Of a stretch of DNA of 15,387 nucleotides, positions 6,950 to 15,063 are shown one piece after another. Each line of letters starts with the position of its first letter. Position 1 is the stretch's first letter. Both the position numbers and the translations under genes were made by a program. The notes beneath the pieces are model-generated. The model was given only the letters and a program-made list of their open reading frames with translations, made no database searches and had not been told where the DNA came from. This DNA comes from Thoreauomyces humboldtii (lineage: Eukaryota; Chytridiomycota; Chytridiomycetes; Spizellomycetales; Powellomycetaceae), in contig JADGJA010000548.1 of the NCBI GenBank assembly GCA_027596035.1, positions 1 through 15,387 on the forward strand, written 5' to 3'.

Positions 6950-8130
6950 CAACCTCTACGTCAAGTTACAAGCAGTTATGAATGACGGTGTTATGTCACT
7001 TGCAAGCAGCAGTGGGGCGTAGACCGCAGCATCGCGAGTGGACGGTGGATACCGCGATGAAGCGCACGGCACTGTATCCTCAGGGAAGCCTAGGCGCAGG
7101 CCAGGAGTCTACATGGAACATTCATGGGGGGCAGATGTTCCGGCCCTGTCTGTGGGCGGTTCGGCAGCAACTTGATGGTGGCAAGTTGTGGCCAACTCAA
7201 GCCACTTGCAGTTGAAAAGTCCCACTTTGGTCCAAGATGGGCATCTTCGGCGAGGCAGACAGGAGTTCGGCCGGCGCCACGACATTCCTCGCGCGCGATT
7301 CGAGCGAGCGGAGTTGGTGACTTTGCTGTTCCGGCGCCAGAGAATCTGCGGCTCTTTCCAGCAATACAGCTTCATCGCCGAAAATGAGCGAAAGATCGAT
7401 GCTATTTCTGTTAGCAGCGTTATAGACCTTCGGCTGAGAGTGCGCCTCGCAAGGTAAATCTCGATTGATCAACAAAAAAAGTGCTTAGGGTCGGCGTGAA
7501 TGCTAATCCTCATAGTACTTAGAGCGAAGACGAACTCCTGGTTCAGAAGACTTCGAGCTCGGCATAGGACAGCAATCGCAGGGAGACTCCTTGAAGAGTG
7601 CTTGAGCTATCGAGACGATGTTGGGCGCTGCTATGAGACTGGAACGCAGCAACAAGGCCGGCAGCATAGTCAGGACTTCACAGTAACTCAACCAGCACAC
7701 ATTGGCGGTACTATCGGCGGTTCCATCTCGTTTCTTGGGAGTCCGCATCGTTCTCGTCACAGTCGTCTCCGAGGCCTTCCATCGCGAACTTTCCGGCCTT
7801 CTACTGCATCCGCTATCGTCTTCAACGCCATGCATTTCTCAACAGCTGCGAGCTCGAACAATCTTTGAGCTTCGGACATTCCTTCGTCGACACGACTGCA
7901 GCTGCACGAGACACCTGATCTATCAGGAAAGTTCGACGTCTGTCTTTCCCAGCCAACTGCCAGCTAATTGTCGCCTCTACCGACACCCGACTTGCTAGCG
8001 AGCGGATCAGCTCCACCATGCCTGGATTGAGATTCCTCTTCTGGCGCAATTCCTATGCAAGACACGGAGCGACCAAGCGCAATAGCTGAGCAGTCTGGGC
8101 CTATGTTCTTCTTCTCTCTCAACCCTCAAC
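6950..8130. other. No gene recognised
   Basis: Both strands carry overlapping ORFs of 75-120 codons. The minus-strand pair at 7197-7475 (with SLESRARNVVAPAELLSAS) and 7503-7835 share a frame and look slightly protein-like. They have stops between them, no splice sites I trust and no recognisable motif. No repeat or RNA gene was seen. Confidence 0.4.
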
Positions 8131-8149
8131 CTGCACATCATCGTGCTTC

Positions 8150-8185
8150 CATTCAAAAAAACAACAACAAAAAACAACAAACGAC
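8150..8185. repeat. A-rich CAA tract downstream of the intact gene
   Basis: CAAAAAAACAACAACAAAAAACAACAAACGACAAAG lies directly after the stop of the minus-strand gene, so its transcript would carry a U/UUG-rich 3' end. It may be 3' UTR. Confidence 0.6.
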
Positions 8186-8190
8186 AAAGC

Positions 8191-9389
8191 TCAGCGGCGG
8201 AAAAGGGATCCGATGACGGCGTTGACCGCAGCAGACGCAACAATGCCCGCGACCCAGCGCTTAATCTCGTTGCGGGTGTATCCGCGCACCAAAGCGATGG
8301 CCTCCGCGATCACCCACTTACGGGCAGCCTGTGGGGTCAAGCCCGCGTACCACTTTCCCTGCGGTGGGGAAATGTCGTTGATGGCCGTCATGGCCGAGCC
8401 ATCTTCGCCGGAGAGGTGGCGGTCGTACAGGGCGACGACAAGCCTGGTCCTCTCGTCGCGGCAGATGGCCGCGCGAGCCTCCCTGGCCTGCCTGGGAGTA
8501 ATTGCGCCAGACGCAAGCATGTCCGTGATGGCACGGCACAGAAAGACCGCCTCGGGAACGGCGGTGGTGGGGATGGTGGTGGTCGGGATGGTGGTGGTGG
8601 GGATGGTGGTAGTGGTAGAGGGTTCGACCTCGACCTCGACCTCGACCTCGGATGTCGCCGGCGACACATGGGCCTCCGATAGGCGCGGCACCTTGTTTGG
8701 TTCGACGTCCTCGTCGTCGTCTTCTCGTGGTCTCTTCTACGTTCATTCGTGAGTGGCAGTCCTTGACAAAGAGGGTTCTATACACAAGGTCCAGACAAAG
8801 TCCTTTGACAGAAGTTCCGAGATACGAGTCCATGGACATGCACCGCCAGACAGAAGATCGTTGATCAAATGTCGACGACGTAAGTCCAAAGAGAAGATCT
8901 CAGACGCTAGTTCCAAAATTCCAAGGTCCTAGGTACCAGTGGTCGCAAGGAGACCTACCACGAGAGGTCGGAAGATCGCGGGCACGACAGACGGTCCCGT
9001 GTACTCATCAGTGGATGAGGACGAAGAGGAGGAAGAAGACGGAGCGGCAGCCGCGGGTTGCGCGGGTCCGGCGGCGCACAGGGCCGAGAAGTCCTCGTGG
9101 CTCAGGTCCTGGTCGCGAGAAGGAATGAGAGGGAGCTCGTGCTAGGGTCTGAGACTTAGGAAGGACGTACCTTGTGGACCTGACGGAAGCAGGCAAGCGC
9201 CCGAAAAATGGCGGAGATGTCGTGGGCCCTTACGGCCTCGAAGTTCTCCTCAACGAATTCCTTCAAGCTCAGGCGTTCCTCGGTCCTCTGGAACGCATGT
9301 CTCGCCGCCACCGCTCTCAGGGCTCGGATTTCGAATCGTGCCGGGGTGTCGGCGAAGATGGTTTCGGCGTTCTTCCTCGGGGTCTCCAT
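8191..9389 (-). CDS. Intact three-exon gene of an unrecognised, locally amplified family (304 aa)
   Basis: The model is complement(join(8191..8736,8959..9108,9171..9389)). Exon 1 (73 codons) starts METPRKNAETIFADTPARF and ends ACFRQVHK. A 62-nt intron (gtacgt to gaccag) follows. Exon 2 (50 codons) reads DLSHEDFSALCAAG, an Ala/Pro stretch, nine Ser, then FRPLV. A 222-nt intron (gtaggt to cgtag) follows. Exon 3 starts KRPREDDDEDVEPNK, a basic patch plus acidic run suggestive of nuclear entry. Then come an EV repeat, three IPTTT units, and a domain of about 115 residues with PEAVFLCRA, ITPRQAREARAAICRDE, LVVALYDRHLSGEDGSA, QAARKWVIAEA, VRGYTRNEIKRWVAGIVAS and SLFRR. All three exons join in phase, and two broken copies at 1-1342 conserve the same exon sequences, so coding is well supported. 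No known domain, signal peptide or membrane helix was recognised. Function is unknown. The exact edges of intron 2 are the least certain part. Confidence 0.8.
8564..8649 (-). repeat. Coding microsatellites: three IPTTT units and four EV units
   Basis: Within exon 3, a 15-bp unit (ACCATCCCCACCACC on the minus strand, varying slightly) repeats three times. Next to it the hexamer GACCTC (plus strand) repeats four times at 8626-8649, encoding EVEVEVEV. Copies A and B have different, shorter versions (VTVELVEPS and VRVRVVEPS), so linker length is variable in the family. Confidence 0.85.
8737..8958 (-). other. Intron 2 of the intact family gene
   Basis: The donor GTAGGT follows CTCGTG and the acceptor is AACGTAG. 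It is 222 nt, longer than the other introns here, with recurrent GGACTT/GGAACTT words. Joining phase-0 exons across it gives FRPLV followed by KRPREDDDED. The missing exon 2 and intron 2 in copy B start and stop at the same landmarks. Confidence 0.6.
9109..9170 (-). other. Intron 1 of the intact family gene
   Basis: 62 nt, donor GTACGTCCTTCCTAAG, acceptor CTCGCGACCAG, phase 0. The donor block is conserved in copy B (gtacgtgattcctaag at 1307 downward), which supports splicing here. Confidence 0.75.
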
Positions 9390-9680
9390 GGTAGTTCTTC
9401 AAAGTTGATAGTCTTTTGCGGGGGAAGGGAAAGTACTATCAAACTTTTGCGAGGAGGAAAGACGAGGGGAATCGCGGAGGGCGAGCTCGTTTTAAGGGTG
9501 AGGGGAATTCGTACCTCCTCGTTCGATCCCTCTTTTCTCGCGCTACGCTCAGATCGCGCAGTAAAGGGACGAGCGTACGACGCTAATTAATCGAGTCACC
9601 GGAACGACACGTGTACTTCGAGGAGGTTCGCTTCGGTAGCGCGTCGACGCGTCGTCCGAAAGTTTTTTTTTTTCGCCTTC
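9390..9680 (-). promoter_or_regulatory. Upstream region of the intact family gene
   Basis: Reading toward the ATG on the minus strand, a T-tract complement at 9663-9673 (A11) and ATTAATTAG near 9583-9591 precede TTCCCTTCCCC and ACTATCAACTTTGAAGAAC just before the start. The last two elements are also present before copy A (to about 270), so they are likely promoter or 5' UTR parts kept by the family. No transcription start can be fixed. Confidence 0.45.
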
Positions 9681-9739
9681 TAGCGGTCCGGATCGATATT
9701 TACGAGAAGGTATTCCATGTTCCATGATGAACTAAACGT

Positions 9740-10800
9740 CTTCGAAGTAGTTGATATCCTTTGCGATGTCCCGAAGTTTCGAAAGGGGAAGGTTCCTTCG
9801 TCGTTTAGTACTTCTGGTCCCTAGTCCTCGACCGCGGATCGATCGCCGTCGCTATCGATACCTTTCGAAGGCATTCCCGCATAATCCCATGAGTGGATTT
9901 CACGGAGTACATGTCCCTTGAAGATATCTCTAGTGCAGAGGGCGAGTTCCGTTGGGATTGATAGTTCCCGGGTCCTAGTCCTCGTCCCCGGATCGATCCG
10001 ACTTGGATTATCCTGATACCTTGAAAGAGCATTCCAGGATAATCCAAGTACTTTTTCTCAATGATCATGTCCTTGAACTCGGTCTGTGATGTTGAAAGCG
10101 AGTTACTTTCAGTGGATAGTTCCAAGTCCTATTGCGCGCGTCCGAAGAAATCCGGATTCTTCGGATACCTCGAGACCACATTCATAGCGGGATCAGAAGG
10201 CTCCCGGATAAGGCCGGCGCTTATCACGAAATTCAAGTTCTTCAACCATGTCTTTGATATGGCAGGCGAACTCGTTTGACTTGAAAAAATCCAGGCCCTA
10301 GTGTGGGCCGTCGAAAAAATCCGGATCCTGAACGTGCCTATAGACCGTCTCCATGGCGAGATCAAGAGAGTCGAGTGAGACTGAGGTTGTTCGCGGTCCC
10401 GCGTAGCGTCTGCGTCGATATGGGTACGATCATGGATTATGGTTTCGTTCTCGTCCGGGTCGGGTCGACTTTGATACCTTTTCAGAGGTCCGACAAGAGA
10501 AAGGTAGCGCCAATCGTTCATCTCCTGAAGGTCCTGTCGGCCCCTAGAATGAGGTCTGCTTTCGTGGGTTCAATATAAGATCCTTTGATTTAACTTGAGT
10601 GAAGGACGTGGCGGTGCGGTGCGGCAACGACCCTGGTACCGTACCGCTTTGGTCCTTTCCAGATGTCCGAACAGAAGAAAGGTAACGCTCCAATCATTCT
10701 TCTCCTCAAGGTTCTGTCCGTGCCTTGAATTGGATCTGCTTATGCGAGTTCGATATAAGATTTGTCTAAAGTGGAAGACGTGCCGGTGCGATGCGGCGAC
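9740..10800. repeat. Degenerate tandem array, about 150-180 bp units
   Basis: Landmarks such as ATGTCCYTTGAA recur near 9763, 9909, 10065 and 10247. Related units follow near 10517 and 10693 (GCCAATCGTTCATCTCCTGAAGG and TCCAATCATTCTTCTCCTCA), and GATACCTTT-like words recur between them. Spacings include 156 and exactly 180 bp. The best pair shares GTTCGATATAAGAT (10749) and GTTCAATATAAGAT (10569). Divergence between units is high, so the array is old. Confidence 0.7.
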
Positions 10801-11403
10801 GATCTTGATAACGTACTGCTTTGGTTCCCCCAGACATTGGGTTTCTCCGTGCACTGATGTAGCTCGTAACGTCCCCAGACATGTTCCATCAGCTCTGTAA
10901 GAGATATCATGAGGTTCGTAGATCGGGAGCGAAGCGTGTCGAAACATCCGAGGATCTGTACTGTTCGGGATCAAAGTACCGACACTTCCTGCGTGCTGTT
11001 TACATTGGTCCAGCACGACAACATCTCTGACGGACAAGGATCCTCCCCCGCTTCCCTGCTGCCCCAACAGAGCGGTTCGATAAGGGCCGCCTTGTTCCGA
11101 CCAGAGATGTCGCCATGAAGAACCAATGACTCATGCACAGCTTGCATGCTCCGTGCACCTATATGATCAGAGCTCCATCCGGTCTGCATGTAAGAGTTCA
11201 TAAGATGCATCGATTAGCAGTGAAGCACGATCGAAACATGGCGGTTTCGAGGGTCCATACCGTTCATAATCAGAATGCTGCCGACGCTCCCGACGTCCTG
11301 TAAGACACCGGCTCAACTCGACAACACCTCTGACGGACAAGGATCCTCCCCCGCTTCCCTGCTGCCCCAACAGAGCGGTTCGATAAGGGCCGCCTTGTTC
11401 CAA
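9805..11403 (-). pseudogene. Decayed tandem-repeat protein gene (candidate)
   Basis: A single minus-strand frame from 11403 to 9805 (533 codons) has only about four internal stops: two near 11120-11169, one at 10570-10572 and one at 10129-10131. Its translation repeats with the DNA arrays: NLEEKNDWSVTFLL versus DLQEMNDWRYLSLV, and ALLGQQGSGGGSLSVR twice. The stop at 10570-10572 (TGA) aligns with CGA in the next unit, a single C to T change. The stop at 9805-9807 (TAA) aligns with CAA. No start, intron or known repeat family could be identified, and plus-strand ORFs of 70-100 codons overlap it. It may be a dead repeat protein or simply a satellite with in-phase units. Confidence 0.35.
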
Positions 11404-11700
11404 TCAGAGAAGTTGCCTTGAAGAACCGATGCCTCATGGACGGCTCGCGGAAGGAGAAGTAACTCGGTAGCAAAGTCTGGAAGTGGTGCCGACGTATATA
11501 TGTAGCGATCGATTTGGCGACTACTGTAGCGATTGCTGTACTTGCCGCGCAACCGTCCTTGTTCGTCACCAACCCCGCGCAGAAGCTCGCCTCCAGCTCG
11601 AGACAAGGATCCTCCCCCGCTTCCCTGCTGGCCAGACAGAGCGGTTCGATGAGGGCCGCCTTCATCTCCGAACGTGGAAGCTTGCCAATACGAGAGACCG
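10820..11700. repeat. Tandem array, about 270-300 bp units with a conserved 65-bp core
   Basis: The core GACAAGGATCCTCCCCCGCTTCCCTGCTG...CAGAGCGGTTCGATRAGGGCCGCCTT occurs at 11033, 11336 and 11602 (spacings 303 and 266). Cores 1 and 2 are almost identical, while the rest of each unit, including a shared TCGAAACAT block and the TGAAGAACC following the core, has diverged more. On the minus strand the core reads EQGGPYRTALLGQQGSGGG. Confidence 0.85.
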
Positions 11701-11906
11701 ATGACGATAGGGACGTTGCTTGGTCGAAAACTCTTTCGTAGTTGGATCGGTGACGGGACCTCTTGCACCCTGGGGCGGTACAGACGTGTAGCTTAGTGTA
11801 GAGGCGCTTCTCCAGTCATTCGACAGCAAAGCGCCGCGCAAACTCCGCACACCAGCCGTGCACAGACCGCACCGGTGGTGGCTCACCCCGTCGGATCTCG
11901 GTCACA

Positions 11907-11962
11907 AAGACGTGGAAGGGGAAGTGGAAGGCCGCAGGCGTGGAAGACGTGGAACGTGGAAA
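11907..11962. repeat. Short GTGGAA-type minisatellite
   Basis: GACGTGGAA and GTGGAAG words recur several times in about 55 bp with irregular spacing. Confidence 0.6.
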
Positions 11963-12229
11963 TAGAATCATCGAACCTTGCCAGCGTGCGGCCATGCGAC
12001 GAGAAGTTCACATTTGTGTTTTTCTCTGGCAGGTTGGGACCGTTGGGGTGTCCGTCGTTTGCCATGCAGAGCGAGCACCGTCCGTGTCAGTTATCTGCCT
12101 TTCAGCTCAGATTTCGCGCATGCATCGAGGAGCACCATCCTTCTGTTCATCCCGGGGAGGTCGCCAGATCCGCCGAGTTTTTCTCTTTCCAAAACTTTTT
12201 TACTTGTTTCTCTATCTACTTGATAGACA

Positions 12230-12535
12230 ATGAACCGGTTTTGTATCCTCTCTATCCTTTGTGTCTTTCCCTATTCCATCCCAGTCATCCAGGTGATTCC
12301 GAACATTAGCGGGAAAAGTGCAGTGAGTGACTTGTCAAGCACTACGCTGAGAACCTTTGCATTCGGGCGTGGGCCAAGTCACTTGAATGGAGGGTGCCTT
12401 GAAACCCACAAACACACCCACAAAGAGGAGCCACATACTCCCATCCAAAGAGCCAGCATGTCCCCTGCACCTCAACAGACAGCTTTCATGTCTCTTGCCG
12501 ATATGGGTGTTCTCAAGTACAGTAGTGTGATGTGA
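12230..12535 (+). CDS. Hypothetical ORF with signal-peptide-like N-terminus
   Basis: The ATG at 12230 follows a T/C-rich stretch (TTTTTCTCTTTCC, TTGTTTCTCTATC) of the kind seen before other starts here. The first residues, MNRFCILSILCVFPYSIPVI, have the short basic then hydrophobic pattern of a secretion signal. The rest (101 residues in all) is polar, with a His/Lys-rich HKHTHKEEPHTP stretch and no motif I know. A CAG|GTGATT donor just after the hydrophobic part could mean a first exon only. Chance cannot be excluded. Confidence 0.3.
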   Translation: MNRFCILSILCVFPYSIPVIQVIPNISGKSAVSDLSSTTLRTFAFGRGPSHLNGGCLETHKHTHKEEPHTPIQRASMSPAPQQTAFMSLADMGVLKYSSVM

Positions 12536-12699
12536 TGTGGGTAAACACCCCTCTTCTGGATTAAGCCTTTGGACCAGCGCCAAAATCTATGCCGAGCCTA
12601 CTGTACAGTACCGGTAGATAGAGACACAAGTACCAACGCAGAGAACCTTCCCTCGGTACGAACTTCGCATCGAGGTGACTTGATGCGGTGCTCCCTGAG

Positions 12700-12777
12700 G
12701 TTCAGAGTGCTGCGGAGTGCCGGGGCTTACGTTCAGAGTGCTGCGGAGTGCTGGGGCTTACGTGCAGAGTGCTGCGG
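12700..12777. repeat. 31-bp tandem repeat, about 2.5 copies
   Basis: GTTCAGAGTGCTGCGGAGTG plus CYGGGGCTTAC occurs at 12700-12730 and 12731-12761, with a partial third copy to 12777. Units 1 and 2 differ at one base. Confidence 0.95.
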
Positions 12778-13196
12778 AAACCCCGTGTGTAAAGCAGTGA
12801 CCAAATTCCGCGGCACTCGGCGGGAATCTGCTTATCTACTGTACGATCACGCGTTCCGCTGCGTTCGGGCAGAGCCACCGTGCGTACATGTGTACGCGTG
12901 CAGGTAGGTGCATGTACATGTAAGCCTACTGCGCAAATGGATGGGGTCTAGGCGATGGACTGCGTTCCCCCCTCGCCTTTTCTCTAGCGACGGCTAGCGC
13001 TTCCCTTGCAACAGGTTCAACAACAACAACAAACCCTGTCGCTTGCGCGTCCTTGAGGACGGCAGTTCCCACCACCACCACGTACAGCTGTACAGTACAA
13101 AACCCCAACCTGCTTTGCCGTCTTCCCTCGCACACTTCAACGCGCGTCCAATCTGCATTCACTGCAATCTCTTCCCATCTTTCGGCAAGACCACAT

Positions 13197-13326
13197 CACA
13201 ACACTCCCTCTCTCTCTCTCTCTCTCCTCTCTCGCACTTCTGCATTCAATCCTCCGCTACCTGCCTGCTCATCCTTCAAGCTTGTTCGCCCCCTCGCAGT
13301 GCGGGCATTCGCCCGCCATTCTCTCG
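13197..13326 (+). promoter_or_regulatory. Promoter and pyrimidine-rich leader of the copy 2 transcript
   Basis: A CT microsatellite (about 13206-13228) and a CT-rich stretch of roughly 60 nt precede the first strong donor, CTCTCGGTAAGT at 13327. CT-rich tracts near transcription starts are common in fungi. The palindromic TACAGCTGTACAGTAC at 13082-13097 lies upstream. No start codon with a long frame follows, so this leader is probably untranslated. Confidence 0.5.
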
Positions 13327-13764
13327 GTAAGTCGCGCGAGATCATCTGCAGCGGTACTCGATCCGTTCCACTGTCCTTGCCCTACGCTCCCGTTCCTATC
13401 CGTCGGCATCGCTGCCTTACTGACTAGTCCCTGTGCCTTCTCCGATTCTCAGCGCAAGCAACAAAACAACGCGCGTCGAGCAAGCCGTCATTGCTCTCTG
13501 CAACGGACATGGCGCTTGCACATCTGCGGTCTCGCTTAACTCTCTCCTGGATCCATCGCGAAGGTAAGCCCACACCCTCCCACACCGCAGACAGACTCCA
13601 CGTTTACTTGATCCATTCCACCGTCCTTGCGCTACACTCCCGCTCCTATCCGTTTGCATCGCTGCCTTACTAACTCGTCCCTGTGCCTTCTTCCATTCTC
13701 AGCGCAAGCAACGAAACGACGCGCGTCGAGCAAGCCGTCACCACTCTCTGGATCCATCACTAGG
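13327..13764 (+). ncRNA. Spliced leader with a tandemly duplicated exon-intron unit
   Basis: Intron 1 is 13327-13452 (126 nt): GTAAGT donor, TTACTGAC branch site at 13417-13424, TTCTCAG acceptor. Exon 2 is 13453-13563. Intron 2 is 13564-13702 (139 nt): GTAAGC donor, TTACTAAC branch site at 13667-13674, TTCTCAG acceptor. Exon 3 is 13703-13764, followed by GTAAGT at 13765. Exons 2 and 3 and the intron 3' halves are near copies (CGCAAGCAACRAAACRACGC in both), so one unit duplicated with its splice acceptor. Exon 3 has lost part of exon 2. No long frame crosses the exons, so I read it as a non-coding leader or ncRNA, without proof of transcription. Confidence 0.5.
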
Positions 13765-14416
13765 GTAAGTCTGAACCATCCCACCCCTTGAGCGATCACC
13801 GCAGACGACCCCACGTCGGGGTATGAGGTGCAGCTTTCCGAAGGGAAGCAACCGCGGTGCAGCTTCACTGGTTCCAGCCTGGCGCTTTAGAGGCAGCGTC
13901 CCGCTGTTGGAGTGAAGGTCTGCATCGCTGCGATAGATGTTGGGCTGTCCGGCGCTTTAGAGGCAGCGTTTCACAGTCAGGTCTATTGCGGCTAGCCATC
14001 ACACAGGCACTTGCACGGGCGGACGGCAAAAACTTTGTTCGTCTGCAGGTGTCTGTGTGGTCAGCGGGCGCCTCAAACAACTCCCCGACGTGCTCTGCTT
14101 TAGGCCGTGGAGACCCCGCTAGAAGCTTGGACACTTTGAATGCAGCGGTTGGGTCCGATAGCGGGAGAGCGTCTCCACCCTACAATGGACAAGGCTGCTA
14201 GATTCGGCCTGGCGCTTTAGAGGCAGCGTCCCGTCGTCTTTTCGAGCATGTGGTTTAGTCTAACGTGCACATCCACCTTCCCTTCGACGGCATCACTATC
14301 GTCATTGACCTTTTTGCTAAACTCTTCCTTTCTCTCTTCTCTCTTCTCCCTTCGCTGCCTTTCTCGTTCCATTCCGTGTCTCAACAAACCACATCCTCGA
14401 GCGACTCGACGGCTGT

Positions 14417-14614
14417 ATGGCCAACGTCGACGATAACGCTATGGCGGCCATTCGAAGCGTCGGCCCCACCACGTAAGCCCTTTTGCGTCTGATCCCTTTG
14501 TCTTATGTGCTTGCGCTGATATCTCGCTGCTCTCTCTGCAGGACACACGGCCACTACGGAAAGGTACACCCTTTTCCCTCCATGACGGCGCAGAATCGTC
14601 AGGAGGGTTTTTAA
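14417..14614 (+). CDS. Two-exon micro-gene MANVDDNAMA, copy 2
   Basis: The model is join(14417..14472,14542..14614), 42 residues: MANVDDNAMAAIRSVGPTTT, HGHYGKVHPFPSMTAQNRQE, GF, stop TAA at 14612-14614. The intron is 69 nt, the same length as in copy 1, with GTAAGC donor, GCGCTGAT branch region and CTCTGCAG acceptor. The leader before ATG is pyrimidine-rich and conserved with copy 1. The first ten residues are identical between copies; the middle is not, and exon 1 lengths differ by one base, so the downstream frames differ. A short real peptide, a leader ORF, or a gene truncated at its 3' side all fit. No homologue was recognised. Confidence 0.4.
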
Positions 14615-14621
14615 TGGGGTA
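14565..14621 (+). other. 57-bp ultra-conserved element with hairpin, copy 2
   Basis: One base differs from 4861-4917 (GACGG for GATGG in the loop). The CCCTCC/GGAGGG stem is retained, and the flanks differ. In this copy the element is read in a different frame from copy 1, so selection, if any, acts on DNA or RNA. Confidence 0.6.
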
Positions 14622-14766
14622 CACAAGAGGCAGGGATGCATCCGATACAAACTCTTTCCCACCCTCCCTATTGACTCTTCACATGACTTGTCAATGAGAA
14701 CCAACATGAGATATTGCATATCTATCCTGACGAGTCGCAAACCATTGGACATATGTTTATATGAAG

Positions 14767-15063
14767 TCGAGGGAGACTAGTTAGCTGGTCGCGCGTGCAT
14801 CGAAGCCTCCCAAGCTCCAGCCCGTATCAGCTCCCGCCCTTCCCAGACGAAGGTGACTAGCTCGTCGCGAGCTGCGAAGCCTGCAGCAAGGAGTTGTTTG
14901 GATCGATTGCCGACGTCCAGTTCGGAGAGCGTTTCCAGCCCGTATCAGCTCCTGCCCTTCCCGGATGACGGAGACTAGCTCGTCGCGAGCAGCTGCGAAG
15001 CCTGCAGCAAACAGTCGTCGGAAAGTTGGATCGACTGCCGAGGTCCAGTTCGGAGAGCATCCC
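14767..15063. repeat. Tandem repeat, units of 118 and 129 bp plus a partial unit
   Basis: CCAGCCCGTATCAGCTCCYG starts units at 14817 and 14935, and the second ends at 15063. A partial unit precedes from 14767 (GAGGGAGACTAGTTAGCTGG). Unit 1 has the inverted repeat AGCTCG TCG CGAGCT at 14859-14873; unit 2 has an AGC insertion beside it. Both share GCGAAGCCTGCAGCAA and GTCCAGTTCGGAGAGC. Confidence 0.9.

Larger units (their letters stand above)
13727..14655 (+). repeat. Segmental duplication, copy 2 (partner 4009-4945)
   Basis: It is collinear with copy 1 from AGCCGTCACCACTCTCTGG to about GGGGTACACAAGAGGCAGG, then similarity fades. It keeps three intact GGCGCTTTAGAGGCAGCGT motifs (13881-13899, 13951-13969, 14211-14229) and restores most single bases missing in copy 1. 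The sequence upstream (13197-13726) is unlike the sequence before copy 1, so the two copies have different leaders. Confidence 0.9.

Noticed and set aside
8318..8839. Minus-strand ORF with His/Pro-rich repeats
   Set aside because: It is a frame-shifted reading of the intact gene's Thr/Pro linker; the family alignment supports the other frame.
4009..14655. Paired direct repeats as LTRs of a retrotransposon of about 10.6 kb
   Set aside because: No reverse transcriptase, integrase, protease or gag-like protein lies between them, no primer-binding site or TG...CA ends were seen, and the segments contain introns and a leader-ATG arrangement instead.
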